From NCBI RefSeq assembly GCF_019192735.1, contig NZ_JAHTKP010000021.1:1-64000 (forward strand): a DNA stretch of 64,000 bases, in the 5' to 3' direction. The translations under genes were made by a program, and so were the position numbers. Origin of the DNA: Kitasatospora aureofaciens. Lineage in GTDB: Bacteria; Actinomycetota; Actinomycetes; Streptomycetales; Streptomycetaceae. The notes below the pieces were generated by a model that was not told the DNA's origin, made no database searches, and saw only the letters and a list, made by a program, of their open reading frames with translations. Positions 24,625 to 33,191 of the stretch are shown one piece after another. Positions within the stretch are counted from its first letter, which is position 1, and each line of letters opens with the position of its first letter.

Positions 24625-26021
24625 TGACCGCGATGCAGCCCCACGAACTCGTCGAGCTGGCGCTCGGCCTCTCCCGCGCCGACGGCTGCGTGGTGATCGC
24701 CGACGAGGAGTCCACCGCCAACCTGCGCTGGGCAGGCAACGCCCTGACCACCAACGGCGTCACCCGCGGCCGCCGCCTCACCGTGATCGCCACCGTGGCC
24801 GGTGCCGAGGGCACCGCCTCCGGCGTGGTCTCCCGCGAGGCCGTCGCACCGGACGAGGTGGAGGGTCTGGTCCGGGCGGCCGAGGACGCCGCCCGCGCGG
24901 CCGGCCCGGCCGAGGACGCCCAGCCCCTGGTGGCCGACCAGCCGTCCTCCCCGCACTTCACCCAGCCGCCGGCCGAGACGTCCATCGAGGTGTTCGACGC
25001 CTTCGGCCCGGCTCTCGGCGAGGCCTTCGCCCGCGCCGCCGCGCAGGGCGAGCTGCTGTACGGCTTCGCCCGGCACGAGGTCACCACGAGCTACCTGGGC
25101 ACCTCCACCGGCCTGCGGCTGCGCCACGACCAGCCGACCGGCATGGTCGAGATCAACGCCAAGACCACCGACCTGTCCGGCTCGGCCTGGGTCGGCGCCG
25201 CCACCCAGGACTTCTCCGACGTGGACGTCACCGCCCTGCACGCCGAGCTGACCAAGCGCCTCGGCTGGGGCGCCCGCAAGGTGGACCTGCCGGCCGGCCG
25301 GTACGAGACGCTGCTGCCGCCCTCCGCCGTCGCCGACCTGATGGTCTACCTGCACTGGTCCTCCGGCGGCCGGGACGCCCACGAGGGCCGTACCGTCTTC
25401 TCCAAGCCGGGCGGCGGCACCCGCGTCGGCGACAAGCTCGGCGGCCTGCCGCTGACGCTGCGCGCCGACCCGCGCGAACCCGGCCTGGAGGCCGCGCCGT
25501 TCGTCCTCGCGCACTCCACCGGCGGGGACGTCTCGGTCTTCGACAACGGCCTGCCGATCACCGCCACCGAGTGGATCCGCGAGGGCGTGCTGACCGACCT
25601 GATCACCAGCCGCCACGCGGCCGGCCTCACCGGCCTGCCGCTGCGCCCGTCCGTCGACAACCTGGTGCTGGAGACGGCCGACCAGGAGTCCGCGCCGAGC
25701 CTGGACGAGATGATCGCCCGCACCGAGCGCGGCCTGCTGCTCACCTGCCTCTGGTACATCCGCGAGGTGGACCCGGCGACGCTGCTGCTCACCGGCCTCA
25801 CCCGGGACGGCGTCTACCTGGTCGAGAACGGCGAAGTGGTCGGCGCGGTGAACAACTTCCGGTTCAACGAGTCCCCGGTCGACCTGCTCGGCCGGATCAC
25901 CGAGGCGGGCCGCACCGAGCGCTGCCTGCCCCGCGAGTGGAGCGACTACTTCACCCGCACCGCGATGCCACCCGTGCGTGTCGCGGACTTCAACATGAGT
26001 TCGGTCAGCCAGGCCTCATAG
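24624..26021 (+). CDS. TldE/PmbA-family protein, partner of TldD
   Basis: A 465-residue member of the same U62 family as TldD but without the HExxxH zinc motif, as expected for TldE (PmbA). It forms the heterodimer with TldD. Family features include GLSRADGCVVIADEES, a central EINAKTTDLSGSAWVG and the C-terminal FRFNESPVDLLGRITEAG. Translation is coupled to tldD by the overlapping TGATG. Confidence 0.9.
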   Translation: MTAMQPHELVELALGLSRADGCVVIADEESTANLRWAGNALTTNGVTRGRRLTVIATVAGAEGTASGVVSREAVAPDEVEGLVRAAEDAARAAGPAEDAQPLVADQPSSPHFTQPPAETSIEVFDAFGPALGEAFARAAAQGELLYGFARHEVTTSYLGTSTGLRLRHDQPTGMVEINAKTTDLSGSAWVGAATQDFSDVDVTALHAELTKRLGWGARKVDLPAGRYETLLPPSAVADLMVYLHWSSGGRDAHEGRTVFSKPGGGTRVGDKLGGLPLTLRADPREPGLEAAPFVLAHSTGGDVSVFDNGLPITATEWIREGVLTDLITSRHAAGLTGLPLRPSVDNLVLETADQESAPSLDEMIARTERGLLLTCLWYIREVDPATLLLTGLTRDGVYLVENGEVVGAVNNFRFNESPVDLLGRITEAGRTERCLPREWSDYFTRTAMPPVRVADFNMSSVSQAS

Positions 26022-26050
26022 CCACTGACCAACGGGGGGATACGAGAGAC

Positions 26051-26602
26051 ATGATGGACGAGAAGCGGCTGGTCAAGACGAGCAGGATGCTGTCGCGCAT
26101 CCTGCGGCACGACCCCGAGCGGGTGGGGATCACCCTCGACGAGTCCGGCTGGGTCCGGACCGACGTGCTCCTCGCCGCGCTCACGGCCAAGGGCAACCGG
26201 CTGACCAGGGCCGAGCTGGACCACGTTGTGGCGACCGACAACAAGCGCCGCTTCGGCTACTCCGCGGACGGTCTCTCGATCCGCGCCAACCAGGGCCACA
26301 CGGTGGCGGTCGACCTCGGTCTGGCCGCCACCGCGCCGCCCCCGGTGCTCTACCACGGCACCGCCGACCGCCACCTGGCGTCGATCTTCCGGGAGGGCCT
26401 GCGCCCGATGGCCCGCCAGGACGTCCACCTCTCGGCGGACACCGAGACGGCGGTCCGGGTCGGCGCCCGGCACGGCCGCCCGGTCGTGCTGACCGTCAAC
26501 GCGGCCGCGATGACGGCGGCCGGGCACGAGTTCCGGATCAGCGAGAACGGCGTCTGGCTCACCGACGCCGTCCCCCCGCAGTACCTCTCCCGGCGCCCGT
26601 AG
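26051..26602 (+). CDS. kptA: RNA 2'-phosphotransferase (Tpt1/KptA family)
   Basis: A 183-residue enzyme that transfers an internal RNA 2'-phosphate to NAD+. Motifs are complete: LSRILRHDPERVGI and SGWV in the N-terminal winged domain; YHGTADRHLASIFREGL, DVHLSAD and the C-terminal ENGVWLTDAVPPQYL in the ADP-ribosyltransferase-like domain. The Arg of LRH and the HGT motif are catalytic in yeast Tpt1. Bacteria lack the tRNA splicing that makes this substrate, so its true RNA or repair role is open. Start ATG 26051 (MMDEKRL) with a GGGGG run upstream. Confidence 0.9.
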   Translation: MMDEKRLVKTSRMLSRILRHDPERVGITLDESGWVRTDVLLAALTAKGNRLTRAELDHVVATDNKRRFGYSADGLSIRANQGHTVAVDLGLAATAPPPVLYHGTADRHLASIFREGLRPMARQDVHLSADTETAVRVGARHGRPVVLTVNAAAMTAAGHEFRISENGVWLTDAVPPQYLSRRP

Positions 26603-26717
26603 CAACCCGTTCGGCGCGTGTCCGCGCGCCCCGGTCTCGTCCCCGGCCGGGCCGCGGCGTACGGTGAATTGGCCGCGCGGCCAGGCGCGCGGGTGCAGGG
26701 GACGAGGGCGGTAGGAC

Positions 26718-27101
26718 ATGGGCAAGAGCGCCGACGATCGGCAGGTCTTCCGGATCACGGGGGCGCGCAGCGGCCTCACCGAGGACGTCCGGGGGCGGCA
26801 GCGCCGCTATGTGGCCTCGATGCTGCTGCGGACGGTCTGCGTGCTGCTCGCGGTGGTGCTGTGGGACGTGCAGCGCTGGCTGGCGGTCGCCGCGCTGGCG
26901 GCCGGCGTGCTGCTGCCCTACTTCGCGGTGCTGATCGCCAACGCCGGCCGGGAGCGGGCGCCGGGTCTGCCGAGCACCTTCGACATCCCGGTCGGCACCC
27001 CGCTGATGCTCGGCCCCGGTGGTACGGGTGGGGCGGGTGGGACTGCTGGTACAGGAGAGGCAAAGGCCGCTCCCACCGATTCTTCACAGAGCCCGAGCTG
27101 A
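26718..27101 (+). CDS. DUF3099 family membrane protein
   Basis: A 127-residue protein. It starts with a basic soluble segment (VFRITGARSGLTEDVRGRQRRY, the DUF3099 hallmark), followed by two membrane helices (residues 38-75) and a short conserved LPSTFDIP near 95. A Gly/Thr/Ser-rich tail follows. The family is restricted to actinobacteria and its role is unknown. Confidence 0.82.
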   Translation: MGKSADDRQVFRITGARSGLTEDVRGRQRRYVASMLLRTVCVLLAVVLWDVQRWLAVAALAAGVLLPYFAVLIANAGRERAPGLPSTFDIPVGTPLMLGPGGTGGAGGTAGTGEAKAAPTDSSQSPS

Positions 27102-27247
27102 CTGTCCGGTTCATCACGGTCCGCCACAATTTGACCCAGGGAAAGCTCAAAAGAAGCTCAGATTAATCATGCAAGACCTCCCCATCCGAGGGTCTCGGCG
27201 TGACATACTGCGTACGCGCTCCGCATCCCCCGTCGGAGCGACGGACC

Positions 27248-27283
27248 GACGCCGGGCGGCTCCCCCCGTGGCTGCCCGGCGTC
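27248..27283. repeat. 10-bp inverted repeat in a 293-base gap
   Basis: GACGCCGGGC (27248-27257) pairs perfectly with GCCCGGCGTC (27274-27283); a nested CTCCG/CGGAG pair lies just before. It may be the DUF3099 terminator or part of the leader of the following small gene. The gap is AT-richer near 27110-27190 and includes TTGACC at 27131 without a clear -10 partner. Confidence 0.5.
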
Positions 27284-27394
27284 GCCATGCCCGGACCCGG
27301 ACGGCCCGCTGATCCGGACGGCCCCGGGCCGCGCGAAGATCCGCGCGTGCAAGACTGGCGGTGCAGACCACCGCCTATCGCTGAGGACGGCCCG

Positions 27395-27613
27395 ATGGAC
27401 ACCCCGCAGACGCCGATCTGCTCCGCCAAGGGCTGCCGGGCGGACGCCCGCTGGGTGCTGGTGTGGAACAACCCCAAGCTGCACACCCCGGACCGCCGCA
27501 AGACCTGGCTCGCCTGCGACGAGCACCGCGAGCACCTGTCCCAGTTCCTGGGCGTGCGCGGCTTCCTCAAGGAGGTCGTCGCCTTCGCCGACTGGACCCC
27601 CGAAACGAACTGA
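27395..27613 (+). CDS. Small Cys/His-rich protein (probable zinc ribbon)
   Basis: A 72-residue protein with CSAKGC near the N-terminus and CDEHREH near residue 42, a CxxxxC..CxxHxxH set suited to one zinc ion. The rest is WVLVWNNPKLHTP and FLGVRGFLKEVVAF. I recall close relatives in Streptomyces databases labelled acetone carboxylase; nothing in this sequence supports that enzyme. Function unknown. It is convergent with moaA, with 25 bases between the stops. Confidence 0.75.
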   Translation: MDTPQTPICSAKGCRADARWVLVWNNPKLHTPDRRKTWLACDEHREHLSQFLGVRGFLKEVVAFADWTPETN

Positions 27614-27638
27614 AGCGCACTGAGGCGAACCGAGCGGA

Positions 27639-28628
27639 TCAGCCGCCGATCGCCGACATCGGCCGGTCGGGCTGGTGGAACTCCGGGTCGTCGATCCCGG
27701 CCCCGGCCTTCTTTCCCCACATCGCCGCCCGCCACAGCGCACCGAGCTCGGCGTCGTCCGCACCCGAACGCAGGGCGGTGCGCAGGTCCGTCTCCCCGGT
27801 CGCGAACAGGCAGTTGCGCACCTGCCCGTCGGCGGTCAGCCGGGTCCGGTCGCAGGCCCGGCAGAACGGGCGGGTGACCGAGGCGATCACGCCGACCCGG
27901 GCCGGCCCGCCGTCGACCAGCCAGCGCTCGGCCGGCGCCGCACCCCGGCCGGCAGCCGGCTCCGGGGTGAGCGTGAAGCGCGTGGCGAGCCGGTCCAGGA
28001 TCTCCTCGGCGGTGATCATCGCGGAGCGGTCCCAGCCGTGCTGGGCGTCCAGCGGCATCTGCTCGATGAACCGCAGCTCGTAGCCGTGCTCCAGGCTCCA
28101 GGCGAGCAGGCCGGGCGCCTCGTGGTCGTTGACCCCGCGCATCAGCACCGCGTTCAGCTTCACCGGCGCCAGCCCGGCCGCCTCGGCCGCGGCCAGCCCG
28201 TCCAGGACGTCCTGGTGGCGGTGGCGGCGGGTGAGGGTGTGGAACACCTCGGGGTCGAGGGTGTCCAGCGAGACGTTGACCCGGTCGAGCCCGGCCTCGC
28301 GCAGCGCCGTCGCGGTCCTGGCCAGCCCGATCCCGTTGGTGGTGAGGGACAGCTCGGGGCGCGGTTCGAGCTCGGAGCAGGCGGCGACGATGGCGACCAG
28401 CCCGGGGCGCAGCAGCGGCTCACCGCCGGTGAAGCGGACCTCGCGCACGCCCAGGTCGCGCACCGCTATGGTGACCAGCCGCACGATCTCCTCGTCGGTG
28501 AGCAGGTCGGGCTTGCCGAGCCACTGCAGCCCCTCCTCCGGCATGCAGTAGGTGCAGCGCAGATTGCACCGGTCCGTGAGGGAGACGCGCAGGTCGACGG
28601 CCTGTCGTCCGAAGGTGTCGAGCAGCAC
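27639..28628 (-). CDS. moaA: GTP 3',8-cyclase MoaA
   Basis: A 329-residue radical SAM enzyme for the first step of molybdenum cofactor synthesis. The SAM cluster motif is CNLRCTYC (Cys21, 25, 28); the C-terminal cluster is FCRACDRTRL..NC; and the protein ends in the required GG (SAIGG). GTG start with AAGGGA five bases upstream. No other moa gene is in the window. Confidence 0.95.
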   Translation of the reverse strand: MLLDTFGRQAVDLRVSLTDRCNLRCTYCMPEEGLQWLGKPDLLTDEEIVRLVTIAVRDLGVREVRFTGGEPLLRPGLVAIVAACSELEPRPELSLTTNGIGLARTATALREAGLDRVNVSLDTLDPEVFHTLTRRHRHQDVLDGLAAAEAAGLAPVKLNAVLMRGVNDHEAPGLLAWSLEHGYELRFIEQMPLDAQHGWDRSAMITAEEILDRLATRFTLTPEPAAGRGAAPAERWLVDGGPARVGVIASVTRPFCRACDRTRLTADGQVRNCLFATGETDLRTALRSGADDAELGALWRAAMWGKKAGAGIDDPEFHQPDRPMSAIGG

Positions 28629-28655
28629 GGCGGTCCCTTCACCAGAAATGCGGCC

Positions 28656-28687
28656 GGCCCGGCCCGCCGTCGCGGCGGGGCCGGGCC
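28656..28687 (-). terminator. Terminator after actP
   Basis: GGCCCGGCCCGCC (28656-28668) pairs with GGCGGGGCCGGGCC (28674-28687) with a single bulge, 21 bases past the actP stop. Confidence 0.75.
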
Positions 28688-28708
28688 AGCATAGTCATCG
28701 CCCGATGA

Positions 28709-30319
28709 TCAGTGGGCGCCCAGTCCGGTCAGCGAGCGGACCTCCAGTTCAGCGTACTTCGCCGGGTCGGGGCGTTCCTTGGACAGCAGGGTGCCGATCC
28801 ACCCGGCCAGGAAGCCGATCGGGATGGAGACCAGGCCGGGGTTCTCCAGCGGGAACCAGTGGAAGTCGGCGTCCGGGAAGAGCGCGGTCTTGGCGCCGGA
28901 GACCACCGGCGAGAAGATCACCAGCACCACCGAGCTGATCAGACCGGCGTAGACCGAGCTGACCGCGCCGGCGGTGGTGAAGCGCTTCCAGAACAGCGAG
29001 AAGAGCAGGGTCGGCAGGTTGGCCGAGGCGGCCACCGCGAAGGCCAGGGCGACCAGGGCCGCGGTGTTGAGCTTGCCCGCGAAGAGGCTGAGCACGATGG
29101 CGACGGCGCCGATCGCGACGGCGGCCCACTTCGCCGAGAGCACCTCCTCCTTCTCGGTGGCCTTGCCGCGCCGGATCACGTTGGCATACAAGTCGTGTGC
29201 GAAGGAGGCCGAGGAGGCCAGGGTGAGGCCGGCGACCACGGCGAGGATGGTGGCGAAGGCGACCGCGGAGATCACCGCGAGCAGGATCGCGCCGCCGGTG
29301 GAGCCCGCGCCGCCGCCGAGCTGCTCGGCCAGCTGCGGGGCCGCGGTGTTGCCGGCGGCGTTGGCCGCCTTGATCGCCTTCGGGCCGACCAGCGCCGCCG
29401 CGCCGAAGCCGAGCGCCAGGGTCATCAGGTAGAAGCCGCCGATGATGCCGATCGCCCAGAGCACCGACTTCCGGGCCGCCTTGGCGGTGGGCACCGTGTA
29501 GAAGCGGACCAGGATGTGCGGCAGACCGGCGGTGCCGAACACCAGCGCGATCCCGAGGCTGATGAAGTCGAGCTTGCTGGTGTTGCTCACCCCGTACTTC
29601 AGCCCCGGTTCGAGGAAGGCCGCGCCCTTGCCGCTCGCGTCGGCGGCGGCGCCCAGCAGCTCGGAGGGGTTGAAGTGGTACTTGGCCAGCACCAGGACGG
29701 TCATCAGCGCGGTGCCGGCGATCAGCAGCACCGCCTTGACGATCTGCACCCAGGTGGTGCCCTTCATGCCCCCTATCACCACGTAGACGACCATGAGCGC
29801 GCCGACCGCGACGATGGTCCAGCGCTTGGCGGCGTCCCCGCTGACGCCCAGCAGCAAGGCGACCAGCGTCCCGGCGCCGACCATCTGGGCGAGCAGGTAG
29901 AAGATCGACACCACGATGGTGGAGACGCCCGCGGCGGTGCGCACCGGGCGCTGCTTCATCCGGAACGCGAGCACGTCCGCCATGGTGTAGCGGCCGGAGT
30001 TGCGCAGCGGCTCCGCGACCAGGAGCAGCGCGACCAGCCAGGCCACCAGGAAGCCGATCGAGTACAGGAAGCCGTCGTACCCGGAGAGGGCGATGGCGCC
30101 GGCGATGCCGAGGAAGGACGCGGCGGACATGTAGTCGCCGGAGATGGCCAGGCCGTTCTGGAAGCCGGTGAACCCGCGGCCGCCGGCGTAGAAGTCGGCG
30201 GCGCCCTTGGTCTGCCGACCGGCCCAGACGGTGATGCCGAGGGTGGTCAGCACGAAGAACCCGAACAGGGTCATCGTGAGGCCGCGGTGCTCGGTGGCGG
30301 AGCTGGCGAGCAGGGTCAT
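28709..30319 (-). CDS. actP: Cation/acetate symporter (SSS family, ActP-like)
   Basis: A 536-residue sodium:solute symporter with about 13 membrane segments. Features are GRGFTGFQNGLAISGDYMSAASFLG (sodium-site region), the GTAGLPHILVRFYTVP motif typical of ActP, and FAHDLY. It imports acetate or related short carboxylates. Its ATG overlaps the DUF485 stop (ATGA), the standard DUF485-ActP arrangement. A Crp-like site upstream suggests carbon control. Confidence 0.92.
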   Translation of the reverse strand: MTLLASSATEHRGLTMTLFGFFVLTTLGITVWAGRQTKGAADFYAGGRGFTGFQNGLAISGDYMSAASFLGIAGAIALSGYDGFLYSIGFLVAWLVALLLVAEPLRNSGRYTMADVLAFRMKQRPVRTAAGVSTIVVSIFYLLAQMVGAGTLVALLLGVSGDAAKRWTIVAVGALMVVYVVIGGMKGTTWVQIVKAVLLIAGTALMTVLVLAKYHFNPSELLGAAADASGKGAAFLEPGLKYGVSNTSKLDFISLGIALVFGTAGLPHILVRFYTVPTAKAARKSVLWAIGIIGGFYLMTLALGFGAAALVGPKAIKAANAAGNTAAPQLAEQLGGGAGSTGGAILLAVISAVAFATILAVVAGLTLASSASFAHDLYANVIRRGKATEKEEVLSAKWAAVAIGAVAIVLSLFAGKLNTAALVALAFAVAASANLPTLLFSLFWKRFTTAGAVSSVYAGLISSVVLVIFSPVVSGAKTALFPDADFHWFPLENPGLVSIPIGFLAGWIGTLLSKERPDPAKYAELEVRSLTGLGAH

Positions 30320-30672
30320 TCGGCGGACTCCCGAGGGGCGTGGACGACGGCGCCGTGGGCCTCGCGGATCGCGGCGGCGGGCGGGTCGATCCGCCGGTCC
30401 GCGTAGCGGGCGTACCAGGCGGCGATGGCGAAGGTGGTGGCGAACTGCAGCAGCCCGAGCACCAGGGCCACGTTGATGTGCCCGACGACCTTGGTGCCCA
30501 TCAGTCCGGGCGCGTAGCAGGAGAGCAGGACGTAGAGCAGGTACCAGAGCACGAAGCCGATGGTGACCGGGAAGGCGAAGCTCCGGAACGAGCGCCGGAG
30601 GGTCCGGAACTCCGGGCTGTCGTCGATGAGTTGGACATCCGCAGGGGCAGTGGCGATCGGCGGCGATTCCAC
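30316..30672 (-). CDS. DUF485 domain membrane protein (ActP partner, YjcH-like)
   Basis: A 118-residue protein with a cytoplasmic start (SPEFRTLRRSFRSFAFP, the DUF485 signature) and two membrane helices (GFVLWYLLYVLLSCYAPG and a second near 70-90). DUF485 proteins always accompany acetate symporters. The start is GTG at 30672 because GAGGAG lies six bases upstream. Confidence 0.88.
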   Translation of the reverse strand: MESPPIATAPADVQLIDDSPEFRTLRRSFRSFAFPVTIGFVLWYLLYVLLSCYAPGLMGTKVVGHINVALVLGLLQFATTFAIAAWYARYADRRIDPPAAAIREAHGAVVHAPRESAE

Positions 30673-30724
30673 GCTGTACTCCTCACTCCTTCGGCATAGC
30701 GGTCGCACAAGGGGAACGTCGGAC

Positions 30725-30738
30725 GTGAGGGGCGTCAC
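30725..30738. promoter_or_regulatory. Candidate Crp site upstream of DUF485-actP
   Basis: GTGAGGGGCGTCAC fits the reported Streptomyces coelicolor Crp consensus GTG-N6-GNCAC exactly and is also GTGA-N6-TCAC. It lies about 53 bases upstream of the DUF485 start. On the minus strand TATGCC (30697-30692) could be the -10 box, which would place the site near -46. Confidence 0.5.
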
Positions 30739-30884
30739 AATCCGTATGCGCGCCGCGCAATGCTAGGAGCGTGGTGCCCACCCCGGAAGGGGTTGACCGG
30801 GATCGGCTGGCTGTTCACCCCCTCGCACTATCCAATTGGCCGAAAACCACCACTGGCGTCACATCTGCAGACCCCCATCCCATG

Positions 30885-30923
30885 CATAAGGGGCGCCACC
30901 GCCAAACGGCGACGCCCCTTATG
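30885..30923 (-). terminator. Terminator after the zinc dehydrogenase
   Basis: CATAAGGGGCG (30885-30895) pairs perfectly with CGCCCCTTATG (30913-30923), with a further inner CCG/CGG pairing. Between it and the stop is a 14-base palindrome TCGGATATATCCGA (30938-30951) in unusually AT-rich sequence. Confidence 0.8.
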
Positions 30924-30961
30924 ACGAACTATCAGATTCGGATATATCCGATCTGGATCGA

Positions 30962-32005
30962 TCAGAAAGCGATCCGAACCTTCAGGGCCGAACGGTCGTC
31001 CATCGCCCGGTACCCGTCCGGGACGCCGTCCAGATCCACGGTCCGGTCGAACACCAGGCCCGGCTCGATGGCACCGGACAGCACGTCCGGCAGCAGCTCG
31101 GGAATGTACGCGCGGGCCGGCGCCACGCCGCCGTTCAGCGAAACGTTTCGTCCGAACATCTGGCCGATGTCGACCCCCGCGCTGCCGCCGTGCGGCACCC
31201 CGACGTACCCCACCGCGCCGCCGTCCCGGGCGATCGAGACCGCCGTCCGCATCGACTCCTCGGTACCGACCGCCTCCAGCACCGCGTGCGCGCCCTGCCC
31301 GCCGGTCAGCTCCTTCACCGCCTCGATCGCGGCGTCCCCGCGCTCGGCCACCACGTCCGTCGCGCCGAAGCGCCGGGCCAGGTCGGTCCGGGCGGTGTGC
31401 CGGCCCAGCGCGATGATCCGGCCGGCACCCAGCCGGTGCGCCGCCAGCACGCCGCACAGGCCCACCGCGCCGTCGCCGACCACCGCGACCGTCGCCCCCG
31501 GACGCACCCGCGCCGAGACCGCCGCGTGGTGCCCGGTGGCCATCACGTCGGACAGCGCCAGCAGGCCGGGCAGCAGCTTCTCGTCCCCGGCCGCCTCCTT
31601 CGGCAGCTTCACCAGCGTCCCGTCCGCGAACGGCACCCGCACCGCCTCGCCCTGGCCGCCGTCCGAGCCCACCTGGCCCCAGAAGCCGCCGTGCGGGCAG
31701 GAGGTCTGCAGGCCCTCGCGGCAGAACTCGCAGGTGCCGTCGGACCAGACGAACGGCGCGACGACCAGGTCGCCCTTCGCGAAGCCGCGCACCTCGGCGC
31801 CGGCCTCCTCGACCACGCCCAGGAACTCGTGCCCGATCCGCTGCCCGGCCACCCGCTGCGCCACCCCGCGGTACGCCCACAGGTCGCTGCCGCAGATACA
31901 GGCGTTCACCACCCGGACCACCACGTCCGTCGGGTGGTGGATCACCGGGTCCGGTACCTCTTCGATCCGGATGTCGTTGGGACCGTGGATCACGGTGGCA
32001 CGCAT
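30962..32005 (-). CDS. Zinc-dependent alcohol dehydrogenase family protein
   Basis: A 347-residue medium-chain dehydrogenase. Catalytic zinc ligands are C (ACICGSD), H-E (GHEFLG) and a later Asp; structural-zinc Cys lie in CEFCREGLQTSC. NAD(P) binding is through VVGDGAVGLCGVLAA. The substrate is unknown. The gene is monocistronic, with a terminator downstream and a 9-2-9 inverted repeat upstream. Confidence 0.88.
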   Translation of the reverse strand: MRATVIHGPNDIRIEEVPDPVIHHPTDVVVRVVNACICGSDLWAYRGVAQRVAGQRIGHEFLGVVEEAGAEVRGFAKGDLVVAPFVWSDGTCEFCREGLQTSCPHGGFWGQVGSDGGQGEAVRVPFADGTLVKLPKEAAGDEKLLPGLLALSDVMATGHHAAVSARVRPGATVAVVGDGAVGLCGVLAAHRLGAGRIIALGRHTARTDLARRFGATDVVAERGDAAIEAVKELTGGQGAHAVLEAVGTEESMRTAVSIARDGGAVGYVGVPHGGSAGVDIGQMFGRNVSLNGGVAPARAYIPELLPDVLSGAIEPGLVFDRTVDLDGVPDGYRAMDDRSALKVRIAF

Positions 32006-32099
32006 GGGATTTCGTCCTTACGGAGACGGCCGCCGGGAGGGTGCCGGCGGCCGGTGGATGTTGTCGACCGGATGTACGACGCCGATGCGGACCACTCTA

Positions 32100-32119
32100 T
32101 TCCGGCCGGTCGGCCGGAA
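32100..32119. promoter_or_regulatory. 9-2-9 inverted repeat between dehydrogenase and exonuclease genes
   Basis: TTCCGGCCG-GT-CGGCCGGAA is a perfect dyad about 95 bases upstream of the dehydrogenase start and 46 upstream of the exonuclease start. Size and position suit a dimeric repressor (TetR-like). No regulator gene is adjacent. Confidence 0.5.
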
Positions 32120-32164
32120 CATTTCGACCGGGGACGGCCCGGACGGCGCTTATCCTGTTGGACC

Positions 32165-33160
32165 ATGCAACCGATCCAGCCCGAGACGTACGGCGCGCCG
32201 CGGACCGCCCCGGTCCCCGCCCAGCGCACCGCCGCCCCCGCCGAGGGCTTCGCGGTGGTCGACGTCGAGACCACCGGCCTCGGCCGCTCGGACCGCGTCA
32301 TCTCGGCGGGCGTCTACCAGCTGGACCCGGACGGCGAGGTCACCGACCACTGGTACACTCTGGTCAACCCCGAGCGGGACCCCGGCCCGGTCTGGATCCA
32401 CGGCCTCACCGCCGAGCTGCTCTCCGGCGCCCCGACCTTCCCGCAGATCGCGGACGAGTTCGCCGAGCGCCTCAGCGGCCGGGTCCTGGTCGCCCACAAC
32501 GCACTCTTCGACTGGAACATGATCTCCCGCGAGTTCTCCCGGGCCGGCCTCCGCGCCCCGGTCGAGCAGCGGATCTGCACCATGGTGCTCTCCCGCGACC
32601 TGCGGCTGCCGCTGCCCAACGGCAAGCTCGCCTCGCTCGCCGCCCACTTCGGCGTCCGGCAGCGCCACGCGCACAACGCCCTGGACGACGCCCGGGTGCT
32701 CGCCGAGGCGTTCCGCCCCAGCCTGCACCTGGCCCGCCTGGGCGGCGTCCCGCTGCCGCTGCAGACCTGCGTCGCGGTCACCGACCTCGGCGAGGACGAG
32801 CCGGCCGGCCCCGGCCGCAGCACCTGGACCGGCGCCAACTACCGCCAGGCCAAGAAGCGCCCGCCCTGCCCGTACCCCAACCCGGGGCGCTGGGAGGACG
32901 GCAAGCCGCTCGTCCAGGGCATGCGGGTGGCTTTCACCGGCGACACCGCCACCGACCGCGAACTGCTGGAGGACCGCGCCACCGAGGCCGGCCTGCACAT
33001 CGCCGGCTCGGTGAGCCGGCTCACCAGCCTGCTCGTCACCAACGAGCCGCACAGCTGGAGCGGCAAGGCGCGCAAGGCCCGCGAGGTCGGCACCCCGGTG
33101 GTCGGCGAGGACGCCTTCCTCCAGCTGCTGCGCGAGGTCGCCCCGCACCCCGGTGCGTAA
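32165..33160 (+). CDS. DEDDh-family exonuclease with C-terminal BRCT domain
   Basis: A 331-residue DnaQ-like protein. Exonuclease motifs are VVDVETTGL (ExoI, D-E), HNALFDWNMI (ExoII, D) and HNALDDARVLAEAF (ExoIII, H-D). The C-terminal 90 residues form a BRCT domain (MRVAFTGDTATDRE..SVSRLTSLLVTNE). It is thought to trim DNA 3' ends in repair. ATG 32165 lies nine bases after TATCCT (32151-32156) and has no ribosome site, so a leaderless message is possible. Confidence 0.9.
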   Translation: MQPIQPETYGAPRTAPVPAQRTAAPAEGFAVVDVETTGLGRSDRVISAGVYQLDPDGEVTDHWYTLVNPERDPGPVWIHGLTAELLSGAPTFPQIADEFAERLSGRVLVAHNALFDWNMISREFSRAGLRAPVEQRICTMVLSRDLRLPLPNGKLASLAAHFGVRQRHAHNALDDARVLAEAFRPSLHLARLGGVPLPLQTCVAVTDLGEDEPAGPGRSTWTGANYRQAKKRPPCPYPNPGRWEDGKPLVQGMRVAFTGDTATDRELLEDRATEAGLHIAGSVSRLTSLLVTNEPHSWSGKARKAREVGTPVVGEDAFLQLLREVAPHPGA

Positions 33161-33191
33161 GCCGGTTGTGAGGTCGGCGTACCGTTCCCAT

